Shown here: positions 54,509-63,237 of the stretch, in pieces
How positions within the stretch are numbered: position 1 is the first letter of the stretch
Layout of the letters: each line of letters begins with the position of its first letter
From: Sporosalibacterium faouarense
Lineage (GTDB): Bacteria; Bacillota; Clostridia; Tissierellales; VENL01
DNA: 64,000 nucleotides
Assembly: GCF_016765695.1 (NCBI RefSeq)
Contig: NZ_JAETGO010000037.1
Coordinates: 62,001 to 126,000, forward strand
Direction: 5' to 3'
The notes under the pieces: model-generated
What the model was told of the DNA's origin: nothing
The model's input: only the letters and a program-made list of their open reading frames with translations
The model's database searches: none
Made by a program: the position numbers and the translations under genes

Positions 54509-54531
54509 AAAATCATCCTCTGTAATTATAT

Positions 54532-54804
54532 TTATAGTAATCCTTTAATGGCTTCAAAGATATATTGAATTAAGAAAAACTCCAAGACTGTAATCACTAT
54601 GCATAGAAATATAAATCCTCCAGCTTTCATTTCCGACATTCTATCCTGCCAATATTTACCCCTAAATAAAGAGAATAAATCTGGCGTGAAGATATATCCT
54701 AATGATTCCTTAAAGTCTTCAATATCATAGAAAAAACCTTTAAATATAAATTTGTATATTGGTATATTAATTATTAATAGTATTCCTATTATAGCAACAT
54801 TCAC
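54532..54804 (-). CDS. Small membrane protein of unknown function
   Basis: This is a 90-residue protein with an N-terminal helix (VAIIGILLIINIPIYKFIF), a polar middle (DFKESLGYIFTPDLFSLFRG) and a C-terminal helix (FIFLCIVITVLEFFLIQYIF). It starts with GTG at 54,804, 7 bases after GGAGGGAG. The family is not recognised. It lies 23 bases upstream of the AviRa-type gene and may be cotranscribed. Confidence 0.6.
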   Translation of the reverse strand: MNVAIIGILLIINIPIYKFIFKGFFYDIEDFKESLGYIFTPDLFSLFRGKYWQDRMSEMKAGGFIFLCIVITVLEFFLIQYIFEAIKGLL

Positions 54805-54849
54805 GTCTACTCTCCCTCCTTTTCAATTAAAAACAAAGAATACTTCTAT

Positions 54850-55404
54850 CTAAATTTTATTATGATAATCTTCTCTTAATAAACCATATTCTACTCTATC
54901 TTTATATTCTCCATCATGCCATACGTGTTTCCCATATTCTGCTTCTTTTACCATATTACACTTTTTCATAATTTTTTCTGAATTACAGTTTTCTTTTATA
55001 CACCCAGTAACTATTTTATGTACATTACATTCTCTAAAGGCGTAATCAATAACTTTTATTGCAGCTTCAGTAACGAAACCCTTTCCCCAATGCTCCTTAA
55101 GGATAAAATAACCTAAATTGACCACTTTGCCCAAAGGACTATCCTCAATTACGGTAAAGCCAATTTCACCAACATATTCTTGACTATCCCTCAATATAAT
55201 TCCGAAGAAATATTTTTCTCTATTAGCTATTTTGGATTCTAATATTGCTGTTTCTAGGTTTTGCTTTGAATCTTCAAAGCTATTAGACTTTATATCTTGT
55301 AGATAATACATTATAGTGCTATCAGATAGCAACTTATGTAAGCCTTCTATATCTGTGGGAATATGATCCCTTATTAATAATCGCTCACTTTCTATCTTTA
55401 TCAT
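54850..55404 (-). CDS. RimJ/RimL-type GNAT acetyltransferase
   Basis: This is a 184-residue GNAT protein of the Acetyltransf_3 type: IESERLLIRDHIPTDIEGLH opening, VNLGYFILKEHWGKGFVTEA (acetyl-CoA P-loop, about 95-114) and the ENCNSEKIMKKCNMVKE motif. Members acetylate ribosomal protein N-termini or small-molecule amines, including antibiotics. TAGGAGG precedes the ATG. It lies directly downstream of fosB, so a resistance role is plausible but unproven. Confidence 0.85.
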   Translation of the reverse strand: MIKIESERLLIRDHIPTDIEGLHKLLSDSTIMYYLQDIKSNSFEDSKQNLETAILESKIANREKYFFGIILRDSQEYVGEIGFTVIEDSPLGKVVNLGYFILKEHWGKGFVTEAAIKVIDYAFRECNVHKIVTGCIKENCNSEKIMKKCNMVKEAEYGKHVWHDGEYKDRVEYGLLREDYHNKI

Positions 55405-55421
55405 ATATGTCCTCCTAATTA

Positions 55422-55847
55422 CTATGTAGAATAGAATTTTAAATCCTTTCTGTACTTTTTATAGAATTCAATTCTATCTTTCCTTGATTTTGTATGTAGT
55501 TCAAATAAATGTCCATCTAAATCCCTAAAATATATTGATTTTCCTTCTTCTATATGCCTTTGTCTACCTTCAACTATGTCCACATTGAAAGACTTTAGTT
55601 TAGTGAGAATGTGGTCATACTCTTTATTGTCTATGGAAAAACTAATGTGAGTATATGAGTCATAAATTTCATTCCTACTTACATTTTTTTCTACGTTTAA
55701 TGCAATCCATAGTCCATTAATATCAAAATATGCAAGTTTGTTACCTTTAACTAGTATTTTAGCTTCAAAAACGTCTTGATAAAACTTTATTGATTTTTCA
55801 AGATTAGATACTGAAAAAGTTATATGATTAATACCATTTAATTTCAC
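55422..55847 (-). CDS. fosB: Metallothiol transferase FosB (fosfomycin resistance)
   Basis: This is a 141-residue VOC-fold enzyme closely following FosB. It has GINHITFSVSNLEKSIKFYQ with metal ligand H8, RNEIYDSYTHISFS with H67, and DLDGHLFELHTKS with E116. FosB opens the epoxide of fosfomycin with bacillithiol or cysteine using Mn2+/Mg2+. The three metal ligands and the Arg/Tyr substrate residues of the family are present. It starts with GTG at 55,847, 8 bases after GGAGGG. It is followed after 17 bases by a GNAT gene. Confidence 0.88.
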   Translation of the reverse strand: MKLNGINHITFSVSNLEKSIKFYQDVFEAKILVKGNKLAYFDINGLWIALNVEKNVSRNEIYDSYTHISFSIDNKEYDHILTKLKSFNVDIVEGRQRHIEEGKSIYFRDLDGHLFELHTKSRKDRIEFYKKYRKDLKFYST

Positions 55848-56024
55848 TTAAAACCCTCCAAAGTTTATAAAAAAGTACTGACCCTAATTAGGTAAATAAA
55901 TTATATACTTATAAATTAAATAAGATATAGCCTGATATAAAATCCCTATGCTCAATTTTCTAAAATAATAAATTTTCTTATCTACATGCATAGATAATCC
56001 TAAAAAAATTTTCAAAAATTAAGA

Positions 56025-56387
56025 CTAAACAATAAATTTGAAAAAAATATATATCCAAAAGGCAATCAATAATAAATACACAAATCTATATTCTTTCTCC
56101 TTTACTTCTTCGACTTTATACAAATACGACTTTTTCAAAGTTAAAAAGTATCTAAAGTAAAAGCCATACTTACCCATAAAGCCATTTATAATAAGAGCTC
56201 CTAGCATATGTACCCAATATATTATTAATGCTACTTCTATATAATTAGGATACTTCAGATCAATAAAAAACAGTCCAATAACTATTGGAAGCCCCAGAGA
56301 AAGATATATAATTTCAAATATACCTATTGCTATTTCTTTTTTTATATCTTTAAATATATCCTCTTGTAATCGTTTAAGTATCTGCAT
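56025..56387 (-). CDS. Small membrane protein of unknown function
   Basis: This is a 120-residue protein with three to four predicted helices (IFEIIYLSLGLPIVIGLFFI; VALIIYWVHMLGALIINGFM; FVYLLLIAFWIYIFFKFIV) and a basic N-terminus (MQILKRLQEDIFKDIKKE). A GGGGGAG site precedes the ATG. It follows a GNAT gene by 13 bases. The family is not recognised. Confidence 0.6.
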   Translation of the reverse strand: MQILKRLQEDIFKDIKKEIAIGIFEIIYLSLGLPIVIGLFFIDLKYPNYIEVALIIYWVHMLGALIINGFMGKYGFYFRYFLTLKKSYLYKVEEVKEKEYRFVYLLLIAFWIYIFFKFIV

Positions 56388-56400
56388 AACTCCCCCCTAG

Positions 56401-57207
56401 TTATATAACAGTCTTAGTCACCATATTAATTTGGCCCCTTTCATCCTTACATTGGAATCCAAACTTCTCATATAATTTGATTGCATTATGGTTTTCTGCA
56501 TCACAAGCTAGAAAACTTCTTTTTGCCCCGTTCTTCTTTCCAAATTTCATCGCATAATTAATCAGTTTATATCCAATTCCCTGGGATTGATGTTTAGGAT
56601 GTACAGCCAATTCTCTTATCCATAAAACTGTACCTTTTTCACTATCAAAACCATATAGCCTAATACAGCAAACCCCTACAATCTCTCCAGAAATTTCTCC
56701 AACAAAAATCCATGAATTTTCTGATTCATTCCAATCCTTTATCCACTGATTACTTTCTCCACAAAAGCCTCTAGAGTATCCTTCACATGCTCTAGTTATT
56801 TCCCCAGAAATATTATATTCTTCTTTTTCTATCTTTCTTATTGATAGGGATTTATCATCCCTTGTAGTGAGATTTATTAAATCATTATTCCAAAAATCTA
56901 TGTACTCACTTTCAATTTCAAATCCAAGTTTTTCAAGATCAATAACAAAATTCTCAGGTACAAACTCTGTATAAATCTTTTTATCTGACTTTTCTTTTAA
57001 AACTCCAATCACTTGCTGTAATCCACTTAAAAAGTCTGCTTTTGACTCAGCTGCCCAGTCTAAATGAATCTTTTCATCACTATATCTGGCAATAAATAAA
57101 TCATCTTCATTATTTAAAATCACTTCAGCATCGGACATATCTTCAATATCTACATATGCTAGAGTATTAAATTTGTAGTTTCTTGCTTTATTAATGATAT
57201 TTTTCAT
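56401..57207 (-). CDS. GNAT-family acetyltransferase with an N-terminal extension
   Basis: This is a 268-residue protein. The C-terminal ~130 residues are a GNAT domain: VLWIRELAVHPKHQSQGIGY with the acetyl-CoA loop and ACDAENHNAIKLYEKFGFQC. The first ~130 residues look like a degenerate second GNAT fold. The ATG at 57,207 follows GGGGGATATAGG; an upstream ATG-like start is less likely. The substrate is unknown. Confidence 0.83.
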   Translation of the reverse strand: MKNIINKARNYKFNTLAYVDIEDMSDAEVILNNEDDLFIARYSDEKIHLDWAAESKADFLSGLQQVIGVLKEKSDKKIYTEFVPENFVIDLEKLGFEIESEYIDFWNNDLINLTTRDDKSLSIRKIEKEEYNISGEITRACEGYSRGFCGESNQWIKDWNESENSWIFVGEISGEIVGVCCIRLYGFDSEKGTVLWIRELAVHPKHQSQGIGYKLINYAMKFGKKNGAKRSFLACDAENHNAIKLYEKFGFQCKDERGQINMVTKTVI

Positions 57208-57418
57208 CCTATATCCCCCATTTTTAACATTCATTAATTCATATCATATAAAATTATATTATCAGATAAACCCGTATAAATTTTAAAAATTCAATTTCCC
57301 CTCTTTAGTCTTCATATTAGTTTTAAAGTTCTTCTCAAAGAATTTTTCTCAAATCATTTATCATTTCCAAACAGAAATAAGCAATAAATGTCACACTCTT
57401 CAACTTACACTATTAATC

Positions 57419-58177
57419 TTAATATTGATTCATTATAGATGATACAACAATTTCTTCTGACATCACTTTAAAGCCTATTCCCTTAGCTAAATTTATTGAA
57501 GCTACATTAGTAGAATCAACCCAGTAAATAGGAATTACATTATTTCTAAAGCACCATTTAACTGCATCTAGAGTTACCTGTTTGCCATATCCTCTTCTTC
57601 TATACTTAGGAGAAGTCCACACTGCTAAGTTTCCACCATCAAAATCTATATCAGAAACTTTACACCAGCAAGTTATTTTTCCATCATCTAGAATAGTATA
57701 TTGCCTTCCGTCTTCTACCTCTGTCTTTTTTCTTCTCCATATTCTATCCTTTTCTATTCTATCTTTATCTTTAATATTATCCATTAATATTTCCTTAGTA
57801 AGCTGAATAGCTAAAGAACTGGGTATATCAATCATTTCATCTTTATTTACAGTGAGCCTATACATTTTTCTAATTTGATGTTTTTTTAACTTATTCTCAA
57901 AAAAACTTTGTAAAAAGGGCTTCAATTTATTAACCCCTTCTAGTTTATTCTCTTTGTATTTTAATATATGCTTTTTAAAGCCATTGTAATATTTAGGTGA
58001 GATAGAAAAAATTTGTTTGCCATCTATCTCGGTAATTATTAGATGTTGAAAATGACTACCTGAAATTGGCTCATTCCTCTGATTACAGCTAAATATAATG
58101 TTCCCTTTACTTAAATCCAGAATGTTAATTCCTAAATATTTACAATAATAATCTATATACTCTTGTCTCTCATCCAA
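57419..58177 (-). CDS. GNAT-family acetyltransferase
   Basis: This is a 252-residue protein. The N-terminal half (about 1-130) is a helical domain of unknown role, and the C-terminal half a GNAT fold with LAVWTSPKYRRRGYGKQVTL and STNVASINLAKGIGFKVMSE. It starts with TTG at 58,177, 8 bases after AAGGAG. The layout resembles Bacillus-type two-domain GNATs of the ZmaR/GCN5 class. The substrate is unknown. Confidence 0.8.
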   Translation of the reverse strand: MDERQEYIDYYCKYLGINILDLSKGNIIFSCNQRNEPISGSHFQHLIITEIDGKQIFSISPKYYNGFKKHILKYKENKLEGVNKLKPFLQSFFENKLKKHQIRKMYRLTVNKDEMIDIPSSLAIQLTKEILMDNIKDKDRIEKDRIWRRKKTEVEDGRQYTILDDGKITCWCKVSDIDFDGGNLAVWTSPKYRRRGYGKQVTLDAVKWCFRNNVIPIYWVDSTNVASINLAKGIGFKVMSEEIVVSSIMNQY

Positions 58178-58333
58178 TATTTAAGCTCCTTTATACTCAA
58201 TTAGTTTATTGCATTGTAAATACTCATATCCTATTGCTTTAATTACAATATCTAAAAGATTATAATTGTTTCATGGTTTCTCTATTATTCTATCTAATTT
58301 AGCAACATGGTTTTCTTAATCTATAGTGAAATT

Positions 58334-59074
58334 TCATCTATTATTATTTGACATATCTAGAATTTCATCTCTATTATATACTTCTGTATAGCTTGACAAT
58401 TGAGAGCCATTTTGAAATTTTGTATATTCGATAGTAACTTTGTCTCCTTCAACTATAATATCACTAATTTGATCATACCCTTCAGGCTTAATTGTCAGTA
58501 AAAATTCTTCATCATTAACATTATGCAAATATAGGTCTCCACCTACAGTTCTTGTACCATAAGCATATTTGATTATAACCAAAAGATTATTATCGTCCAA
58601 CCAAGCTAACTTGCTAGGAGTATATTCATGATCAAAATCAATTTCTTTCTTAATAATTACTTTATTTGTTCTTTGTATTACATCATAAAGATATACATCC
58701 CCAATTGTTTCCCATAGCACCATGTCTATATATGCTACCTTCTTCCTATATGGAGATACTGCAGGTACCGAAGGCTTTTTATCACAAATTACTGCTTCTC
58801 CTTCAGATAACTGTACTGATATTTCACTTTTCCCACCCAACTCATCACTTTTATATAAGAGTGTACTTCCATCTGCAAGTTCATATTTGTTTTTTATCTT
58901 AAGTGGATATTCATCATCATTCTTAGACTCATCTTCTTTCTTTTTCGGTTTTACTGTCTCTTTTTCTTCAACTGTAGTTTGTTTAACATTTGTACTAACT
59001 GTAACTCTTGTGCATCCAGTAATTATTGTCATTATGATTATCAATACCATGACCTTAGCAAAATTCTTACTCAT
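58334..59074 (-). CDS. Lipoprotein, DUF4652-like
   Basis: This is a 246-residue lipoprotein: signal helix and lipobox IIITGC with Cys21, then a charged linker (VEEKETVKPKKKEDESKN) and a domain about 55-240 of beta-rich propeller-like repeats (KKVAYIDMVLWETIGDVYLY; PSKLAWLDDNNLLVIIKYAY). The pattern resembles the Firmicute DUF4652 family; function unknown. CTGGGGGAAG precedes the ATG. Confidence 0.65.
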   Translation of the reverse strand: MSKNFAKVMVLIIIMTIITGCTRVTVSTNVKQTTVEEKETVKPKKKEDESKNDDEYPLKIKNKYELADGSTLLYKSDELGGKSEISVQLSEGEAVICDKKPSVPAVSPYRKKVAYIDMVLWETIGDVYLYDVIQRTNKVIIKKEIDFDHEYTPSKLAWLDDNNLLVIIKYAYGTRTVGGDLYLHNVNDEEFLLTIKPEGYDQISDIIVEGDKVTIEYTKFQNGSQLSSYTEVYNRDEILDMSNNNR

Positions 59075-59143
59075 ATAATCACTTCCCCCAGTTTTTTATT
59101 AGAATAGTCCATTTACTGTATAAAGAAAATCATATATTTGATC

Positions 59144-59181
59144 TTGAGGAAATTGCATATTTACAAATTCAATATAGTTTT
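59144..59181. repeat. Dispersed repeat, copy B
   Basis: The second copy of the 38-base repeat, differing from copy A (50,987-51,024) at about three positions. It lies upstream of the DUF4652-like lipoprotein gene, in a 260-base gap that otherwise holds only AT-rich sequence. Confidence 0.6.
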
Positions 59182-59334
59182 GCACGATTTCATCCCAGTT
59201 GCGACTTATTTAGTTACTTTTTTCTTAAATTAAAAAGAAAAGCGGTTGAATATTGGAGTCACAAGGATATAATTTTACATAAAATTTTAATATGCAATTT
59301 GCTTATCTTAAATATATTCTCACAAACCTTATTA

Positions 59335-59808
59335 TTAATTTAAATCCATGCTTAATCTAATCATATCAACACATTTAATACCATTTTCTATAATTTCTTC
59401 ATCATAATGTCTTATGAAAAAATCTTTATCTACTCCCACTATACGAAATCCACATTTTTGATATAATGCCAATTGTCCTAAGCTAGAATTACCCGTTCCT
59501 ATTTCTAATGTTTCCATATTTGACTCTTTTGCTTTTCTAATTGCATCTTGAACAAGGATTCTTCCTATACCTTTTCTTTGCATATCTTCTCTAACCCCCA
59601 CATTCACCAATTCCATAGTTTTCGGGCGAGTATTCAATAAAACATAAACCCCCACTATTTCATTAGTCTTGCATACATAGCATATTCCTCTCTTTAAATA
59701 TTCATCTATAATATCTTTTGAAGGGTCAGCTAGAAGCAATAAATCATATGGTGGAGTATCATAGGATTCTAGTTTAGTAATTCTATAATTACATTCCTGT
59801 ATTTTCAC
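59335..59808 (-). CDS. GNAT-family acetyltransferase
   Basis: This is a protein of about 157 residues with a complete GNAT core: LVNVGVREDMQRKGIGRILV (acetyl-CoA loop) and EIGTGNSSLGQLALYQKCGF. The start is probably GTG at 59,808, 8 bases after GGAGG; a TTG 15 bases upstream precedes that site. The substrate is unknown. It is cotranscribed with the GNAT gene 46 bases upstream, or nearly so. Confidence 0.87.
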   Translation of the reverse strand: MKIQECNYRITKLESYDTPPYDLLLLADPSKDIIDEYLKRGICYVCKTNEIVGVYVLLNTRPKTMELVNVGVREDMQRKGIGRILVQDAIRKAKESNMETLEIGTGNSSLGQLALYQKCGFRIVGVDKDFFIRHYDEEIIENGIKCVDMIRLSMDLN

Positions 59809-59869
59809 TTGTTGTTCCTCCAATTTCTAATTGATGATTTTATTATCATCTATAGCTTCATTCTATTGA

Positions 59870-60373
59870 CTAAAATTCTTTAATCCAATATTTACATACT
59901 CCTTCATTAACCTCTTCTAAAATTCCTTTACTATACTCTATTACTTTTCTTGAAGGTACATTATCTTCATTACATGTTAGAAGTACTTCTGTTATCCCCT
60001 TTTTCTTAGATTCCTTTAATAACTCTTTTAAAATAATATTTCCATAACCTTTACCACGTTCTGAAGGTCTAATGCAATATCCAATATGCCCACCATGCTC
60101 TCTTAAATGCTCGTTTAAATAATGTCTTAGCTTCCCTATACCCACAGGCTTATTATTTACCATTAACCAAAACATTGTTTGTGACACATATTCTGACTTT
60201 AATCCTATCCCCTTTGACATTTCTATATTATCCTGTAGAAAATTTGAAAAGTCCTTAAATTCAATATCATACCCTCTGTTTCCAAATCCATTTTCACCAG
60301 GTCCTATCTCTACAATCATTTTATAAATTTCTTGTCCATCAGATAAAGATAACTCCTTTAACTCCATATTCAT
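59870..60373 (-). CDS. GNAT-family acetyltransferase
   Basis: This is a 167-residue GNAT protein with GHIGYCIRPSERGKGYGNII as the acetyl-CoA loop and LTCNEDNVPSRKVIEYSKGI. The sequence style (HYLNEHLREHGGHIGYCIRP) is that of the YjbC/Acetyltransf group common in Gram-positives. AGGAGG lies 8 bases before the ATG, and the upstream GNAT gene ends only 19 bases away, so the pair shares a transcript. Confidence 0.87.
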   Translation of the reverse strand: MNMELKELSLSDGQEIYKMIVEIGPGENGFGNRGYDIEFKDFSNFLQDNIEMSKGIGLKSEYVSQTMFWLMVNNKPVGIGKLRHYLNEHLREHGGHIGYCIRPSERGKGYGNIILKELLKESKKKGITEVLLTCNEDNVPSRKVIEYSKGILEEVNEGVCKYWIKEF

Positions 60374-60392
60374 TATAAAATCCTCCTAATTC

Positions 60393-61310
60393 CTATTTAA
60401 TCATGTACATATCATTTAGACTTCCATTATTGATAAACCCTAAATGGTCATAAAGCTTTTTTGCAGGATTATTATCAAAAACATATAGTCTAATAGCTGA
60501 GTATTTTTTACTAGTACAATTAATGCCGTATTTAACTAGATACCTCCCTATTCCCTTACCTTGATGTTCTGGACATACAGCTAGTTGAGTAAGTAATGGC
60601 ATGTTTTCAAATTCCATATATAAGGATACTCCTACTATTTTCCCTGTATTCATACATACTACAACTCTTGAACTATCATAAATTGCGCCATTTTTACCTT
60701 TATTCTTTAAGTGACTATTTACGCTAATAAGGTATGTTTCTTTGTCATAAACAATCTTAATAGACGGATTCTCAGTGTATGCTGTTAAAATCAAACTTGC
60801 TACTTCATTTTTATCTTCTTCATGTAGAGGTCTAGATACATAACCTTCTGGAACAGAAGCTTTAATTTCTTCTGTTGGTCTAATCATCCAAAATCCTTTC
60901 TCTTGGATTTTAAACCCATTTTTTTCATAAATGGGTACGAATTCTTCTATTATTTCTTGCAGTAATATTTTCTCATTCGTATCCGAAATTTCAATTAAAT
61001 ATTCTGTTATCTTTTCTGCTATGTAATTATAATCATCAAATGGTGGAATTATGAATAAATCACTCATGAAATTAGGCTTTAGAATAACACCACCTATGAC
61101 TTTATCTCCTTTGAAAATGAGATAGCATGAATCTATAAACTTAGCCCTTTCCTTTAGAGAATCTACAGTATCCCTAAAGTAATATTGCGAAAACTTATGT
61201 CCATAATATACAGAGTAATAATTGGCAAAAATCTCGTGCTGTTGATAAGCTATCCTAATATTTTCACCTAAATCAATATCTTTCCCTAGTTCCTTTCTTA
61301 CTACATCCAT
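60393..61310 (-). CDS. Two-domain GNAT-family acetyltransferase
   Basis: This is a 305-residue protein. The C-terminal ~140 residues form the active GNAT domain (LTQLAVCPEHQGKGIGRYLV; RLYVFDNNPAKKLYDHLGFI). The N-terminal ~150 residues resemble a second, degenerate GNAT fold without an acetyl-CoA loop. GGGGGAATTAG precedes the ATG. It is the first of a run of acetyltransferase genes reading leftward. The substrate is unknown. Confidence 0.83.
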   Translation of the reverse strand: MDVVRKELGKDIDLGENIRIAYQQHEIFANYYSVYYGHKFSQYYFRDTVDSLKERAKFIDSCYLIFKGDKVIGGVILKPNFMSDLFIIPPFDDYNYIAEKITEYLIEISDTNEKILLQEIIEEFVPIYEKNGFKIQEKGFWMIRPTEEIKASVPEGYVSRPLHEEDKNEVASLILTAYTENPSIKIVYDKETYLISVNSHLKNKGKNGAIYDSSRVVVCMNTGKIVGVSLYMEFENMPLLTQLAVCPEHQGKGIGRYLVKYGINCTSKKYSAIRLYVFDNNPAKKLYDHLGFINNGSLNDMYMIK

Positions 61311-61404
61311 ACTAATTCCCCCAATTTCATAATATAATAAAATATATTATAATACTGTATTACATTTTCTGATCTATTTTCTCTACTACCTAACTGATTG
61401 CCCT

Positions 61405-62346
61405 TTAGGGTAGTACAACATCAATTCCTAAAACTCCTATAAATTCATCATCTTTATATACAGCTTTTGATAATGAAAAAACATTGGCATCGGTTGAAAT
61501 ATCTTTAAATATACCAGAAACATAATATTCTTTATCTAATGCATTCTTATACCATGCTCTTTCAGCTACATCATAATCTTCTGGTAATTCTACATATGGA
61601 GAAATAATAAATTCACCTGTCTTCAAGGCGAAATATACATTTGTAATTTTAAGCTCGCTATTTTCTCTAAAATCATTTAATTGCTGAGTAATATCATCAC
61701 TATTATCAAGTTTAGACATACTTTGGCTAAGAGAGCTAAGATCATCAACTAATGCATCCATATCTATTTCAGATAAATCTGGTGTCTTTTCCTTTGATGT
61801 ATTATTTGAAGTTTGTTTGGTTGTCTTCTCATTTGATTTATCAGTAATATAATCTATTCCAATTACTCCTTTTATTTCATTGTCTATAACAATAGATTTA
61901 GAAACTGTAATAATGTTTTTCCCTGTAGAAAAGTCCATATATGGTTCAGATACAAAGTAATCTAGTCCCTTTGCCTTTTTATACCATTCACCTTCAACTG
62001 CGTTAAAATTCTCAGGCAATTCAACTTGTGGCGAAATAATAATACCACCTGTTTCAAATCCCATATAAGCATTTAATATGTTTTCGTTGTTCTCTTGAAC
62101 AAATTTATCTAAATACTTTTGAATTTCATTTTGATCTGTGCTGTAGCCCATCTCTTTATCGAATAAATTCAATTTTTCTTTAACCAAATCCAGTTTAGAG
62201 CTGATTTCTTCTTTACCCTTAACTGAATTAGCATTAATTGAATTATTATTTGTTGTTAATTTAAGAGATGCACCACAAGCTGATAATAATAAAACTATTA
62301 AAATTAGTATTAGTCCTGTAGTTAATTTTTGTTTTGTTTTTATCAT
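61405..62346 (-). CDS. Lipoprotein with a duplicated Cache/PDC-like sensor domain
   Basis: This is a 313-residue lipoprotein (lipobox LLSACG, Cys at about 24). Two homologous halves follow. One contains IIISPQVELPENFNAVEGEW and SKSIVIDNEIKGVIGIDYI; the other contains FIISPYVELPEDYDVAERAW and SKAVYKDDEFIGVLGIDVV. Each resembles the membrane-distal part of PDC/Cache domains of chemoreceptors (WYxxA...GVxGxD pattern). No kinase, HAMP or signalling domain is attached, so it may bind a small ligand and hand it to another receptor, or simply be a binding protein. AGGAGGAAG precedes the ATG. Confidence 0.75.
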   Translation of the reverse strand: MIKTKQKLTTGLILILIVLLLSACGASLKLTTNNNSINANSVKGKEEISSKLDLVKEKLNLFDKEMGYSTDQNEIQKYLDKFVQENNENILNAYMGFETGGIIISPQVELPENFNAVEGEWYKKAKGLDYFVSEPYMDFSTGKNIITVSKSIVIDNEIKGVIGIDYITDKSNEKTTKQTSNNTSKEKTPDLSEIDMDALVDDLSSLSQSMSKLDNSDDITQQLNDFRENSELKITNVYFALKTGEFIISPYVELPEDYDVAERAWYKNALDKEYYVSGIFKDISTDANVFSLSKAVYKDDEFIGVLGIDVVLP

Positions 62347-62399
62347 CTTCTTCCTCCTAAGTTTTTCTTTTGATGTAAAGCTTGTCCAATCTACATATC

Positions 62400-62436
62400 T
62401 GCGAAAATTTTGTATTTACAAATTAAGTACAGTTTT
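62400..62436. repeat. Dispersed repeat, copy C (diverged)
   Basis: TATTTACAAATTAAGTACAG followed by TTTT matches the core of copies A and B (50,987 and 59,144) with several changes. It lies between two lipoprotein genes. Confidence 0.4.
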
Positions 62437-62460
62437 ATAAAACTTTACAGGAGTTTGGGC

Positions 62461-62895
62461 TTATTCAGATTCTTTATATTCCTTAATCATTTCCATGATA
62501 TCTTTATTAAATCTACTTTTGTATATTTTGTCATTCATCATTAATTTACCATCTTCATAATTTAGTTTTGTATTTATAATTTCATATGTATCCTGCTTTT
62601 CATTAAATATTGGCATCTCAATATTAATTTCATTATCAATTATTTCCACAACTGACTCATGTAGAAAAGCAATAGGCACCCCACTGCCATATATCATATA
62701 TACACCCATGGGTTTATTATCATTTTCATAAAAATATATTCCCTTTCCAGCCCATGTATCAAAATTACTCCATTCCTTGTTTTCAATATCCATCCACACA
62801 TTAGAATTTAATACTTCTTTACTAGTAGATTTTGTGCAGCTAGTTAAGAAAATCAATAAAAAAATAATAAAAAAGCTAACTTTTTTATATCCCAT
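62461..62895 (-). CDS. Small lipoprotein of unknown function
   Basis: This is a 144-residue lipoprotein: signal FFIIFLLIFLTSC with Cys at about 20, then a beta-rich domain (SNFDTWAGKGIYFYENDNKP; VYMIYGSGVPIAFLHESVVE). I do not recognise the family. A TTTACA/TAAAAT promoter candidate lies about 90 bases upstream and GAAGGAG precedes the ATG. Confidence 0.65.
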   Translation of the reverse strand: MGYKKVSFFIIFLLIFLTSCTKSTSKEVLNSNVWMDIENKEWSNFDTWAGKGIYFYENDNKPMGVYMIYGSGVPIAFLHESVVEIIDNEINIEMPIFNEKQDTYEIINTKLNYEDGKLMMNDKIYKSRFNKDIMEMIKEYKESE

Positions 62896-63237
62896 ATTTT
62901 TTACTCCTTCATTTTTATTAATCTATATTACTATCTTAATTTTAATTACATGTACTAATTAATTTGCTTTATTATATCAAAATTTTAGTATAAATAGTAC
63001 TTTTGTAAACCTACACCATTTATAGGAGTGGTGACACCTTAGGTCCATCCCAAGAATTAAAGTTTGCCCTGTTTAATATTTCCCATATAATCTAATTAGA
63101 ACTGTCTTAAGATACAATTATGATATAGACAGACTTATTATATTTAGATGCCAATTAATGTAAATTTGTTCCATATTTGCATAATTGTATTTATATGTGT
63201 AATCTAATTACAACTTATAGAGATTATGCTTTACGAA
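62896..63237. other. Intergenic region upstream of the small lipoprotein gene
   Basis: About 340 bases without a gene. Apart from the promoter candidate at 62,982-63,009 it contains only AT-rich DNA and a short inverted repeat (CACC...GGTG) near 63,014-63,033. Nothing else could be supported. Confidence 0.5.
62982..63009 (-). promoter_or_regulatory. Candidate sigma-A promoter for the small lipoprotein gene
   Basis: On the minus strand TTTACA (complement of 63,004-63,009) and TAAAAT (62,982-62,987) are separated by 16 bases, each matching consensus at five of six positions. The start codon lies about 87 bases downstream. Confidence 0.45.

Noticed and set aside
63014-63060. A T-box or similar leader near the right end
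   Set aside because: A CACC...GGTG dyad and GC-richer bases caught the eye, but there is no T-box motif, no terminator and no biosynthetic gene downstream.
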